NCBI GenBank assembly: GCA_937896705.1
Contig: CALBOC010000311.1
Span: forward strand, 1 to 20,068
Direction: 5' to 3'
Length of the DNA: 20,068 nt
Origin: an uncultured Micrococcaceae bacterium
GTDB lineage: Bacteria > Actinomycetota > Actinomycetes > Actinomycetales > Micrococcaceae
Under the pieces are notes generated by a model. It saw nothing but the letters and a program-made list of their open reading frames with translations, did not search any database and had not been told where the DNA came from. Both the position numbers and the translations under genes were made by a program. Of this stretch, positions 6,860 through 15,522 are shown piece by piece (position 1 is the first letter of the stretch; each line of letters begins with the position of its first letter).

Positions 6860-8330
6860 CGTCATCCTCCTGGTCCTGGTCGGGGAAGAAATCACTAAAG
6901 TCGTCGTGGCCTTCGATCTCCACACTGGCATCAGTACCGGTGGCATCGGAACCCAGTAGGTCGCGGACCTGGCCAACCAGAGTGATCGAGCCGGTTACCA
7001 GGACACCTGCTCCCCCGGTGCCGGCCATCAGGGTCCGACCGGCGTCTTGAATCTGGGAGTCATGTTCTCGGACCCCGCGGACGGCCCACCCGATCGCATC
7101 CACGACCGAATCGGTGGTGAAGATATAGTCTTCATCCCACCCGGCATCCAGCGCGATCTCGGTCAAGTCTTCGGGACTGATGGCTCGCGGGGAGTTGGAT
7201 TTGGTGATGGCCAGATGTTCAACATCGTCGCCGAAGTGATCAAAGAGGGTGCTGAGCACACCCAGGGCATCTTTGTCGTCCAGAATCCCAACGACCAGTC
7301 CCAGGGCCGAGAAGTTGAAGGTTTCTCGGATGGTCGAGGCGGTGGCTTCGATGCCGTGGGGGTTGTGCGCCGCGTCGACAAGCAGCGACGGGTTGGTCCG
7401 TAACAACTCGAGACGACCCGGGCTGGTGACTTGGGCCAGCCCGTCTTGCAGGATGTCTTGGTTGAGCGGTTGGTCACCACCGCCCATAAACGCCTCGAGT
7501 GCTGCGATGGCCACCGCGAGGTTTTGGACCTGGTGAGCGCCGTGTAGCGGCAGAAACATGTTGTTGTAGTCCGCGGCCAGGCCTTGAACCGAAACCTGCT
7601 GCCCACCCACGGCGACGCTGCGGTCGGTGACGCCAAACTCGATGTTTTCGAACTTGAAATTGGCTCGTTTGGCACGAGCAGCCTCAAGTAATACCTGGGC
7701 GGCTTCCGGATCCTGGGCGGCCGAGATTAGGTAGCCGTTTTCCTTGATGATCCCGGCTTTTTCGACCGCGATCTCACCGGGGGTATCCCCCAGCAGCTCG
7801 GCGTGATCCACCGCGATGGGGGTCACCACCGACACCTGGCCATCGGCGACGTTGGTCGCATCGGTGATCCCACCGAGGCCGACCTCCAGGATCATGACGT
7901 CCACGGGGGCATCTGCAAAGATCGCAAAGCCCAAGGCGGTCACGGTCTCAAAGTAGGTGAGCGTTTGCTCGCCTTCGGCTTCAAGTTGCGCGTCGACGAT
8001 CTCCAGCAGCGGGGCGACCTCGTTGAAGATCCGCACGAACGTGTCGTCATCCACGGGTTTGCCGTCGATACTGATGCGTTCGGTGACCTTGGTCAAATGC
8101 GGCGACGTATAGCGGCCGGTGCGCAGCCCGTGAGCGATGAGCACCTGTTCGATGATGCGCGCCGTGGTGGTCTTGCCATTAGTGCCGGTCAGATGAATGA
8201 CCGGGGCGCTGGTTTGGGGCTCGCCCAGTAGCGACATGATGTCGCGCATGGGCTGCATTCGGGGCTCCATTTTGTTTTCGGGAGCCCGCGATAACAGGTG
8301 TTCATAGACCTGCTGGGCGGTATCAAACAT
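6849..8330 (-). CDS. folC: Folylpolyglutamate synthase / dihydrofolate synthase
   Basis: FolC is a Mur-ligase-fold ATP-dependent enzyme that adds glutamate to dihydropteroate and to folates, retaining them in the cell. The product has 493 residues. The P-loop GTNGKTTT is at 49-56, followed by the substrate-loop region GRYTSPHLTKVTERI. The central domain has EVGLGGITDATN, a variant of the usual GGRxDATN, and SVVTPIAVDHAELLG; the C-terminal ligase domain has LLVDAAHNPHG. The protein ends in a strongly acidic tail (HDDFSDFFPDQDQEDDDES) that is probably disordered and dispensable for catalysis. The ATG overlaps the ileS stop by 8 bases (ATGTTTGA), and its own 3' end overlaps the DUF4233 gene, indicating a coupled operon. 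Confidence 0.95.
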   Translation of the reverse strand: MFDTAQQVYEHLLSRAPENKMEPRMQPMRDIMSLLGEPQTSAPVIHLTGTNGKTTTARIIEQVLIAHGLRTGRYTSPHLTKVTERISIDGKPVDDDTFVRIFNEVAPLLEIVDAQLEAEGEQTLTYFETVTALGFAIFADAPVDVMILEVGLGGITDATNVADGQVSVVTPIAVDHAELLGDTPGEIAVEKAGIIKENGYLISAAQDPEAAQVLLEAARAKRANFKFENIEFGVTDRSVAVGGQQVSVQGLAADYNNMFLPLHGAHQVQNLAVAIAALEAFMGGGDQPLNQDILQDGLAQVTSPGRLELLRTNPSLLVDAAHNPHGIEATASTIRETFNFSALGLVVGILDDKDALGVLSTLFDHFGDDVEHLAITKSNSPRAISPEDLTEIALDAGWDEDYIFTTDSVVDAIGWAVRGVREHDSQIQDAGRTLMAGTGGAGVLVTGSITLVGQVRDLLGSDATGTDASVEIEGHDDFSDFFPDQDQEDDDES

Positions 8331-11300
8331 TCGCGTTCGCTTTCATGACGGTCACGTCCACGGTCTTGGTCGCATCATCGGCGATCGTCTCGCGCGGATC
8401 GGGTGCCTCGGTGGGTTCGAAGGTCACTTCAAGCGACAAGGTCTCGCTGCTGATCAGTGCTTCGTGGGCGCTGATTGCATCAATGACGGCTTGTGGTCCG
8501 GTGATGCGGGTATGAATGCGGTCTGAGACATCTAGTTGTGCATCGCGACGTGCCGACTGCACCGCGCGGATGACATCCCGTGCGGCCCCCTCGGCGGCCA
8601 GGGTTTCATCCACGGCCGTATTGAGGATCACGAAGCCGGACGGGATGACCGCGACGGCTGTTTCTGGGTTGTCCGGGTCGTCTTCAACCACGGTCGACAG
8701 CTCGTATTCGGCTGGCTCTAATACGATGCCACCGGCGATCACGGTGCCATCATCGGTGACCTTCCAGTCATCGGACTTTGACGCTTTGATGACCGTTTGG
8801 ACGTCCTTGCCCAGCCGCGGGCCGGCTTCGCGAGCGTTGACGGTCAACTGCTGCGAGATGCCGAAGTCTTCTGCCGAGGTGTTGGCAACGTCCACGAGCT
8901 TGATGTTTTTCAAGTTCAGTTCGTCCGCCAGAATGTCGGTGAAGGCCTGGGTGAAGCGCTCGACCTCGGGTACTACAACGGTCAGGTCTGCCAGGGGCAA
9001 CCGAACGCGACGGTTGGCGCCCTTGCGCAACGATGACGCCGATGAGGCGATAGTTCGCACCAATTCCATGGTCTCTTGCAACTTTGTCGCCTCGTCACCC
9101 GAGGGGAACAGCTCCGCATCCGGGTAATCGGTCATGTGCACCGAGCGACCACCGGTCAGACCGCGCCAAATTTCTTCAGCCACAAACGGCATTAACGGGG
9201 CTGCGGCCCGAACAAAGGCCTCCAAAACGGTGTAGAGAGTATCCAGCGCCTGGGTGTCTTCGGCGAAGAAACGCTGCCGGGAGCGCCGAATGTACCAGTT
9301 GGTCATGGTTTCCATGTACCGGCGGATGGCTTCGGTGGCGCCAGAGACGTTGTAGTCATCCAGCGAACCTTTGACGTCGCGCAACAGGGTGCCGGTGGCC
9401 GCCAGGATGTACTGGTCCAGCGGGTCGGTCGACTCGTAGCGCAACCGGGCTTTATAGCCCTCGGGGCGTTTGCCGCCGTCGGTGGCGGAATTCGCGTAGA
9501 GGCTGAAGAAGTGCCACACGTTCCAGGCCGGCAGAATGGCTTGCCGGGCAGCTTCGCGGATGCCTTCTTCGGTCACCACCAGGTTGCCACCGCGCAGGAT
9601 GGGTGAGGCCATTAAGAACCAGCGCATCGCGTCTGATCCGTCACGATCAAGCACTTCGTTGACGTCCGGGTAGTTTTGCAACGATTTGGACATCTTATTG
9701 CCGTCGGAGCCCAGCACAATCCCGTGCGAGATCACGTTTTTGAAGGCTGGGCGGTCAAACAGCGCGGTGCCCAATACATGCATTGTGTAGAACCAGCCGC
9801 GGGTCTGACCGATGTATTCAACAATGAAGTCGGCCGGGTTATGGGTGTCGAACCAGTCCTTATTCTTCATTGGGTAGTGCACTTGGGCGTATGGCATCGA
9901 CCCGGAGTCGAACCACACATCCAGGACGTCTTCAACGCGGCGCATCATGGATTTACCTGTCGGGTCATCCGGGTTCGGACGGACCAATTCGTCAATCCAC
10001 GGCCGGTGCAGGTCGACCTCGCCGTCGGCATTGCGTGGCAGCTCACCGAAGGCCGCTTCAATTTCGTCCAGCGAGCCGTAGACCTCAAGGCGCGGATAGT
10101 TCGGGTCATCGGATTCCCAGACCGGGATCGGTGAACCCCAGTACCTGTTGCGTGAGATGGACCAATCGCGGGCGTTTTCCAGCCACTTACCGAATTGGCC
10201 GTGCTTGACGTTGCCGGGGATCCAGTTGATCTCCTCGTTGTGGCGCAACATGTCGTCTTTGAAGTCGGTGACTTTGACGTACCACGAGGTGATGGCCCGG
10301 TAGATCAGTGGGGTGCGGCAGCGCCAGCAATGTGGGTAGGAGTGTTCATAGGATTGCTCACCCAGCAGCGAACCTTGGGCGCGCAGCGCACGAATAATGG
10401 TGCGGTTGGCTTCGAAGACTTGCACACCGGCGATGTCTTTGAGCGCACCGCCGCCCACGGTTTCATCGGCGAACAGCGGCAGGAACTTCGCGCCCTCATC
10501 GACCGAAAGAACGACGGGGATGCCGTGGGCTTCGTTGACCCGTTGGTCTTCTTCACCGTAGGCGGGTGCCTGGTGGACCAGTCCGGTACCGTCTTCGGTG
10601 GTCACGTAGTCGTCGGCCAAGATGCGGAAGGCGTTTTCGGTGCCGTAGGTTTCGGCGTCGACAAAGTAGCTAAACAGCGGCTCATAGACCAGCCCGGCTA
10701 ATTGTGTACCGGTGAAGGTGGCTTCGATCGCGGCCTGGGCGGCGTCACCGTCTTCATAACCGAGCATTTTGGCGTGCGCGCGAACCCGGTCGGTGGCCAA
10801 GAGCACCTTGTCGGAGCTAAACGTGTCGGTTTCTGGGGTTGCCACGGGCACCACGGCATATTCGATGTTCGGTCCGGCGGCCACGGAGAAGTTCGTGGGC
10901 AGCGTCCAGGGGGTGGTCGTCCAGGCCAATACGCCAACACCGGTCAGGGCATCGGCGATCTCTTGGCTCGCACCTCCGGCTGGGATTAACTCAGGGTTTT
11001 CCGGCAGTCCGGTGATCTTAAACTGGACGGTGACCGATGGGTCCTGGCGCATCTGATAAACGTCGTCGTCCATGCGCAGTTCGTGGTTGGACAGTGGGGT
11101 TTCGTCGTTCCAGCAGTAGGGCAGCACCCGGAAACCGCGGTAGGTGAGGCCACGGTCGTACAGGCTCTTGAAGGCCCAAATGACCGATTCCATAAACGAT
11201 GGATTCAGAGTTTTGTAGTCGTTTTCGAAATCGACCCAACGGCCCATGCGGTTGATGTACTCTTCCCATTCCTGGGTGTATTCCAGGACAGAAGCACGGC

Positions 11301-11709
11301 AGGCGTCGTTAAATTTGTCGATGCCCATCTGCTCGATCTCGGCTTTGTCCGTCATGCCGAGTTGCTTCATGGCTTCGAGTTCAGCCGGCAGGCCGTGGGT
11401 GTCCCACCCGAAGCGACGCTCAACCCGGCGTCCCTGCTGGGTCTGGTACCGGGCCACGAGGTCTTTGACGTAGCTGGTCAGCAGGTGGCCATAGTGCGGT
11501 AGACCGTTGGCAAAGGGTGGACCGTCGTAGAAGACGAATTCGTTGTTGTCGCCATTGACTGCTGCGGGGCGGTTTTCGATCGAGGCCTGGAAAGTACCGT
11601 CGGCGTCCCAGTATTTGAGGATGAGCTCCTCGATGGCGGGCAGATTTGGGGTGGATGGCGTAGATCCGGTTTCAACCCAATCATGATGGGAACTTGCCAG
11701 AGGGTACAC
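8323..11709 (-). CDS. ileS: Isoleucyl-tRNA synthetase, IleRS2-type
   Basis: This class I synthetase charges tRNA-Ile. The product is 1128 residues from GTG 11709, chosen because AAGGAAGG (11715-11722) lies 5 bases upstream and is the element masked by the T-box sequestrator; a longer open frame to 11760 would begin inside the riboswitch. The HIGH motif is HYGH (72-75) in DGPPFANGLPHYGH. The CP1 editing domain contains LAWTTTPWTLPTN (about 261-273). KMSKS is at 672-676. Cysteines C461 and C464 in YPHCWRCRTP can bind zinc. The GWDTHGLPAE signature and overall length match the eukaryote-like IleRS2 group common in actinobacteria, often naturally less sensitive to mupirocin; sensitivity here is not shown by the sequence. 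It heads the operon with folC, DUF4233 and ndk. Confidence 0.97.
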   Translation of the reverse strand: MYPLASSHHDWVETGSTPSTPNLPAIEELILKYWDADGTFQASIENRPAAVNGDNNEFVFYDGPPFANGLPHYGHLLTSYVKDLVARYQTQQGRRVERRFGWDTHGLPAELEAMKQLGMTDKAEIEQMGIDKFNDACRASVLEYTQEWEEYINRMGRWVDFENDYKTLNPSFMESVIWAFKSLYDRGLTYRGFRVLPYCWNDETPLSNHELRMDDDVYQMRQDPSVTVQFKITGLPENPELIPAGGASQEIADALTGVGVLAWTTTPWTLPTNFSVAAGPNIEYAVVPVATPETDTFSSDKVLLATDRVRAHAKMLGYEDGDAAQAAIEATFTGTQLAGLVYEPLFSYFVDAETYGTENAFRILADDYVTTEDGTGLVHQAPAYGEEDQRVNEAHGIPVVLSVDEGAKFLPLFADETVGGGALKDIAGVQVFEANRTIIRALRAQGSLLGEQSYEHSYPHCWRCRTPLIYRAITSWYVKVTDFKDDMLRHNEEINWIPGNVKHGQFGKWLENARDWSISRNRYWGSPIPVWESDDPNYPRLEVYGSLDEIEAAFGELPRNADGEVDLHRPWIDELVRPNPDDPTGKSMMRRVEDVLDVWFDSGSMPYAQVHYPMKNKDWFDTHNPADFIVEYIGQTRGWFYTMHVLGTALFDRPAFKNVISHGIVLGSDGNKMSKSLQNYPDVNEVLDRDGSDAMRWFLMASPILRGGNLVVTEEGIREAARQAILPAWNVWHFFSLYANSATDGGKRPEGYKARLRYESTDPLDQYILAATGTLLRDVKGSLDDYNVSGATEAIRRYMETMTNWYIRRSRQRFFAEDTQALDTLYTVLEAFVRAAAPLMPFVAEEIWRGLTGGRSVHMTDYPDAELFPSGDEATKLQETMELVRTIASSASSLRKGANRRVRLPLADLTVVVPEVERFTQAFTDILADELNLKNIKLVDVANTSAEDFGISQQLTVNAREAGPRLGKDVQTVIKASKSDDWKVTDDGTVIAGGIVLEPAEYELSTVVEDDPDNPETAVAVIPSGFVILNTAVDETLAAEGAARDVIRAVQSARRDAQLDVSDRIHTRITGPQAVIDAISAHEALISSETLSLEVTFEPTEAPDPRETIADDATKTVDVTVMKANANV

Positions 11710-11714
11710 AGTTA

Positions 11715-11909
11715 CCTTCCTTGCATCGACGTCGTCATATGTAGTGCAAGGACGCCTCACGGCGCGGTACCACCCTGCTTATCTTGGGAGCCCAAGATCG
11801 CTTATTGCAGCTGTGACGGGCTGACCCGTTCGGTTCTACTAAGCAGCCAATGACGATGCTGCGGTTCTTCCGAAGCGCTCCCCGATGATGGTCGGATCAG
11901 TGCGCAATC
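11715..11909 (-). promoter_or_regulatory. T-box riboswitch, translational, isoleucine-specific
   Basis: The leader senses uncharged tRNA-Ile and controls ileS translation. Stem I is ultrashort: CCGA (11895-11892), loop CCATCA, TCGG (11885-11882). The loop holds the Ile specifier AUC (11889-11887). Stem III is the palindrome at 11781-11798. The T-box AGGGTGGTACCGCG is at 11776-11763. The antisequestrator pairs AGGG with CCUU (11751-11748) and GCGCC with GGCGU (11756-11752) around GUGA. In the alternative fold CCTTGCA (11751-11745) pairs TGCAAGG (11725-11719) and hides the Shine-Dalgarno. The two folds compete for the same CCUU, and no U-run follows, so control is of translation rather than termination. 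This is the known actinobacterial ileS type. Confidence 0.95.
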
Positions 11910-11915
11910 GCACCC

Positions 11916-11943
11916 ATCTTACAACATATTTGGCGACGTGAAA
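11916..11943 (-). promoter_or_regulatory. Probable ileS operon promoter
   Basis: TAAGAT (11921-11916) is a candidate -10, preceded after a 16-base spacer by a poor -35, TTTCAC (11943-11938). Transcription would start at about 11909, just upstream of T-box stem I, which is where it must start for the leader to be complete. The promoter sits 25 bases after the stop codon of the acylase gene. Confidence 0.5.
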
Positions 11944-11967
11944 TCAGCGATCCCGGCGATTTTGTCC

Positions 11968-14574
11968 TCAGGTTGAGTCACCAGGCTGGAGTACCAGCGT
12001 ATCCACGGCCGCTTCCTCGATGGTCTCGGCGGAGTAGCGCCAGGAGAACTGAGCGCCTTGCGCCCAGTCATCCGTCTGATCGACGTAGTTGAGGTGGAAG
12101 GTATGGCCGCTGGTTCCGGTCAAGTTCTGCCACACCGAGTTGTCCCACTCATCGAGGTCAAGGACCATGCGCATCGATGGGACCGACTCTGTCGCGTAGC
12201 TTGCATCGAGCTCCCAGCCGGTCGCATTCACGACCCCGGAACCGCCACCGGTGGGATATGGGCCGCGATTGAATAGCGCCTCAAGGGGTGCGATACCGCT
12301 GGTGCCAAAAGTCTCATGGGTCAGTGGCAGCGCGTGCAACTCACCCCAGTTCCAACCCGCCTGGCTCGTGCCCTGTAGCTCGGTAAGTTCGGCATACGCG
12401 TCGACAGCTGCGGTTTGCAGGAGTGCCCGTTGATCACCACCCCACCAAGCGCTTGCCGGGTCATCGAGCTGATTGACAAAGAATTCCACAAAGCGCGACT
12501 GATTATCCCTGCGAATGGCGCCTGCGTGGGTATTCATCATGGCTTCGGTCACGTGATTCCACACCACGTTGGCATAGGCAGCACCGGCTGAGTCCGTCTC
12601 GTTGTGGCCGTCCCATGCTGCCAGCAGCTCCAGCGCCGCCTGAACCTCGGCGTCTTGCACCTCGAGCTGTGCGTAGGCCTGCTGTAAAGGTTCTGCCGCT
12701 GGGAAGTGGTTGTCCATGTGTAACTCCGCCATGGCCTCCACGGTTAGCGGTCCCTCATCGATCATCGCTTCGAGGCGGGTCACGATTCTGGCAGCACGAT
12801 GTCCGTAGTCCCAGTCGCGAGACAACATATACGGGTAGTCGTCCTGAACGATCGCGTGGTTGGCGGTGACGATGTACCCGGATTCCGGGTTATAGACCAC
12901 CGGGAGTTCTTCGTGCGGGATAAAACCTTGCCAGTCGTAGGCGCTATCCCAGCCCGGCTGTGGGAGATACCCATCGCCGGCCCCACGGATCGGCAGTTTG
13001 CCTGGTGCCTGATAGCCGATATTGCCCTCGACATCCGCATACATTAGGTTCTGTCCGGGAACTTCAAATTCATACGCGGCCTGTCGGAAATCGGCAAAAT
13101 CCGTTACGCGGTTGAGGGTAAAAATTGATTGCGCGGTGGTCGTGACATCCAAAGCGGTCCAGCGCAGACTGACTGCCCACTCACCGGGTGGCACGTCATC
13201 GGAGATTTCGTCGGACTCACCCGGTGGGTCCGACGCGATGGCGCCGAAGTCGGGTTCCAGGTCAGACAGGATTGGACCGTGATGTGTCGACCGGACTTCG
13301 AGTTCTGCGTTCTCGCGACCGGCGATCTCAAAGACCTCTTGGCGGGTGTCAAACGGGAGTTTTTCCCCGTCGTGCCAGTACCCGTCGTCTTCGACCCGCT
13401 CAATATACAAATCGGCCACATCAGTCGTCAGATTCGTGAAACCCCAGGCGACGTCTTGGTTATGGCCGATGACGATGCCCGGCAGACCAGAAAAGCTATA
13501 CCCCGCGGCATCGTAGGGGCAGTCTTCGGTGACCGGGGCACAGCGCACATGGTTCTGATACCAGACAGATGGCAGGGTCGCACCCAGATGTGGGTCGTTG
13601 GCCAAGATCGGCTCTCCGGTGGCGGTGTGCTCACCGGAGACCACCCACGCATTTGAGCCGATTCCCTCCCCCACAGCGGGCATCAACGCGTCCACCTTCG
13701 CGATAACATCCACGAGTCCCTCAAGCTGCAGATGATCTGCAGACCGTGCCGTGTCCTTATGCTGCACAGTAACTTGGGGCTGGGAGGCTTGAGCGAGGTC
13801 CCCGGAGCGTTCCGGGATATTGGCGTCCAGGATGCCGGACCCATCGGGATCTTCTGCCATCACCACGGGGTGTTTATCGAATGGATACCCCGGGTACAGC
13901 TCGGCCAGCTGACCCTCGTTCAGGTGCTGAGTCAGCAGGGCTCGGGTGGTCTCGTCCTCGAGGTTAGTACGCAGATCCCAGGCCATTGCCTTCAACCAGG
14001 CCACCGAATCGACTGGAGTCCACGGTTCGGGTTCATAGCCCGGGTTCTGCAGACCTAACACCGTGTATTCAAAGGCTAGGGCACCACCCTGACGTTGTGC
14101 CAAATATGCGTTGACCCCGTCAGCATACGCCTCGTAGTAGGCACGTTCCCGATCAGGTAGTTGTGCGACCTCTCGTTCGGCGATGCCATGCCAATCCAGG
14201 CTGCGCAAGAATTTATCAGCACCCAGTTGAGACTCGCCAAAGAGTTCCGCCAGGCGACCGCCGGTCATGTGCCGACGGAAGTCCATCTCCCAGAATCGAT
14301 CCTGAGCGTGCACATAACCTTGGGCCAGAAACAGATCGTGGGATGTCTCAGCGGTGATCACCGGGATACCCCGGGGATCGCGCTGCACCGTGACTTCATG
14401 TTGTAGCCCGGCAATATCCCACGTGCCAGCAGTATCTGGGAATGGTCGCTGGATAGACCACACCAGCACTGCGCCACCCACCAATAGGATCACCACGAGT
14501 GCCGCAACGAATCCCCACACGGTTTTTCGTATCCGGGACCGGGACTGCTGTGAATCAGGTGTGTGCGATGCCAT
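11968..14574 (-). CDS. Penicillin acylase family protein, membrane-anchored
   Basis: This is an N-terminal-nucleophile hydrolase of the penicillin amidase (S45) family, which cleaves amide bonds of beta-lactams, N-acyl-homoserine lactones or related acyl amides. The product has 868 residues. A single N-terminal transmembrane helix (about 18-40) follows basic residues, so the enzyme is likely outside the membrane. The alpha part has VTVQRDPRGIPVITA and AQGYVHAQDRFWEMD. Autocleavage should occur before S307 in GIGSNAWVVSG, leaving Ser as the nucleophile, and DPHLG lies beyond it. The beta part has GLPGIVIGHNQDVAWGFTN and a late NHFPAAEPLQ region. The start is ATG 14574, with GGGGAGG about 10 bases upstream. 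It lies between an SDR gene and the ileS leader, and the neighbours do not indicate its substrate. The true substrate cannot be read from sequence. Confidence 0.9.
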   Translation of the reverse strand: MASHTPDSQQSRSRIRKTVWGFVAALVVILLVGGAVLVWSIQRPFPDTAGTWDIAGLQHEVTVQRDPRGIPVITAETSHDLFLAQGYVHAQDRFWEMDFRRHMTGGRLAELFGESQLGADKFLRSLDWHGIAEREVAQLPDRERAYYEAYADGVNAYLAQRQGGALAFEYTVLGLQNPGYEPEPWTPVDSVAWLKAMAWDLRTNLEDETTRALLTQHLNEGQLAELYPGYPFDKHPVVMAEDPDGSGILDANIPERSGDLAQASQPQVTVQHKDTARSADHLQLEGLVDVIAKVDALMPAVGEGIGSNAWVVSGEHTATGEPILANDPHLGATLPSVWYQNHVRCAPVTEDCPYDAAGYSFSGLPGIVIGHNQDVAWGFTNLTTDVADLYIERVEDDGYWHDGEKLPFDTRQEVFEIAGRENAELEVRSTHHGPILSDLEPDFGAIASDPPGESDEISDDVPPGEWAVSLRWTALDVTTTAQSIFTLNRVTDFADFRQAAYEFEVPGQNLMYADVEGNIGYQAPGKLPIRGAGDGYLPQPGWDSAYDWQGFIPHEELPVVYNPESGYIVTANHAIVQDDYPYMLSRDWDYGHRAARIVTRLEAMIDEGPLTVEAMAELHMDNHFPAAEPLQQAYAQLEVQDAEVQAALELLAAWDGHNETDSAGAAYANVVWNHVTEAMMNTHAGAIRRDNQSRFVEFFVNQLDDPASAWWGGDQRALLQTAAVDAYAELTELQGTSQAGWNWGELHALPLTHETFGTSGIAPLEALFNRGPYPTGGGSGVVNATGWELDASYATESVPSMRMVLDLDEWDNSVWQNLTGTSGHTFHLNYVDQTDDWAQGAQFSWRYSAETIEEAAVDTLVLQPGDST

Positions 14575-14664
14575 GGCCTAGGGGCCTCCCCGTGCAAGAA
14601 ACGTGACTACACAGCCAGACTACGTGACGCAGTTCACCCCGCGATGCCCGGAGCGGCGGTTCCG

Positions 14665-15438
14665 TTATTTTGCGTCGCGAATGAGCTTATGCTGAGCGGC
14701 CTGTTTCACCGGGCGCATCACAATTTCATCCAGGTTAATGTGGTGGGGCAGATTCACCGCGTAAGCGCAGACATCGGCCACGTCTTCGGCGGTCAGTGGT
14801 TTCGAAACGCCCTCATATACCCCGGCTGCCTTGGATTCGTCCCCGCGCATGCGTTTGACGGCGAACTCGTCTGTTTTGACCAGACCGGGCAGCACCTCGA
14901 TCACCCGAATGTTGTGCTCTGCCTCCTCGAGACGCAGCGCACCGGTGAGTGCATGCTGACCGAACTTGGCGGCGTTATACCCGGCGCCGCCTTCATAGGC
15001 AACAACGCCTGCCGTGGACGTGAGGTTCAAGATGGTCCCGGCACCATGGGCTCGCAACATGGGCAAGAATTTCTGAATAACCCGCAACGATCCCAACACG
15101 TTGGTTTCGATCATCCATTCCCAGTCGGAAATCTTGGCTTCGGCAATCGATTCGGCGCCCATGGCCCCGCCGGCGATATTGAGAATAGTGTCGACGCCGC
15201 CTTGATCTTCGACCGTCTGGTAGAGCTCATCAATCGAAGCGGCATCGGTGACATCCGTAACCACGGGCACGAGGGTGCCAGCCAATGTTTCGCACTCTTT
15301 GGCTAAGGTGTCCAAGTTCTCGGCGCGACGTCCGGCGGCAAACACCTTCCATCCGTCGGAGACAAGGTGCATGGCGGTGGCGCGTCCGATACCCGATGTT
15401 GCACCGGTGACAAGGGCTGAAGGCTGTGGTGAAGTCAT
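14665..15438 (-). CDS. SDR-family NAD(P)-dependent oxidoreductase, YdfG-like
   Basis: This is a classical short-chain dehydrogenase of 257 residues. The cofactor-binding motif TGATSGIG is at 11-18 and GRR at 36-38, the latter favouring NADP. NIAG (87-90), Ser141, and Y154-K158 in YNAAK form the active-site set. The C-terminal segment NLPHHINLDEIVMRPVKQA resembles YdfG-like enzymes that act on 3-hydroxy acids such as serine or 3-hydroxypropionate; that assignment is tentative. The start ATG 15438 has AGGGTGG 5 bases upstream and the expected N-terminus. The frame is open upstream, but that extension crosses the promoter region and valS. It is divergent from valS and 90 bases upstream of the acylase gene. 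Confidence 0.92.
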   Translation of the reverse strand: MTSPQPSALVTGATSGIGRATAMHLVSDGWKVFAAGRRAENLDTLAKECETLAGTLVPVVTDVTDAASIDELYQTVEDQGGVDTILNIAGGAMGAESIAEAKISDWEWMIETNVLGSLRVIQKFLPMLRAHGAGTILNLTSTAGVVAYEGGAGYNAAKFGQHALTGALRLEEAEHNIRVIEVLPGLVKTDEFAVKRMRGDESKAAGVYEGVSKPLTAEDVADVCAYAVNLPHHINLDEIVMRPVKQAAQHKLIRDAK

Positions 15439-15464
15439 GAGTTCCACCCTAGAACAGCGTGGTG

Positions 15465-15492
15465 AAAATATCGATATGTACCGTATCGTCAG
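15465..15492 (-). promoter_or_regulatory. Probable SDR promoter with overlapping palindrome
   Basis: On the minus strand CTGACG (15492-15487) and TATTTT (15470-15465) form -35 and -10 elements with 16 bases between them. Transcription should start at about 15458, giving a leader of about 20 bases with a good ribosome binding site. A perfect palindrome, ATATCGATAT (15468-15477), overlaps the -10 and could be an operator. Confidence 0.5.
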
Positions 15493-15514
15493 AGGCCAGC
15501 AGCGTGGCCAGAAT
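15486..15514 (+). promoter_or_regulatory. Possible valS promoter, leaderless
   Basis: TCGTCA (15486-15491) and CAGAAT (15509-15514) are 17 bases apart on the plus strand. Transcription would start at about 15521-15523, on the valS ATG, which has no Shine-Dalgarno. The -35 overlaps the -35 of the divergent SDR promoter. Confidence 0.4.
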
Positions 15515-15522
15515 ATGAAACA

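Noticed and set aside
14563..15306. 247-codon plus-strand frame across the SDR gene
   Set aside because: It is antisense to a clear SDR with all active-site motifs; its translation shows no family features.
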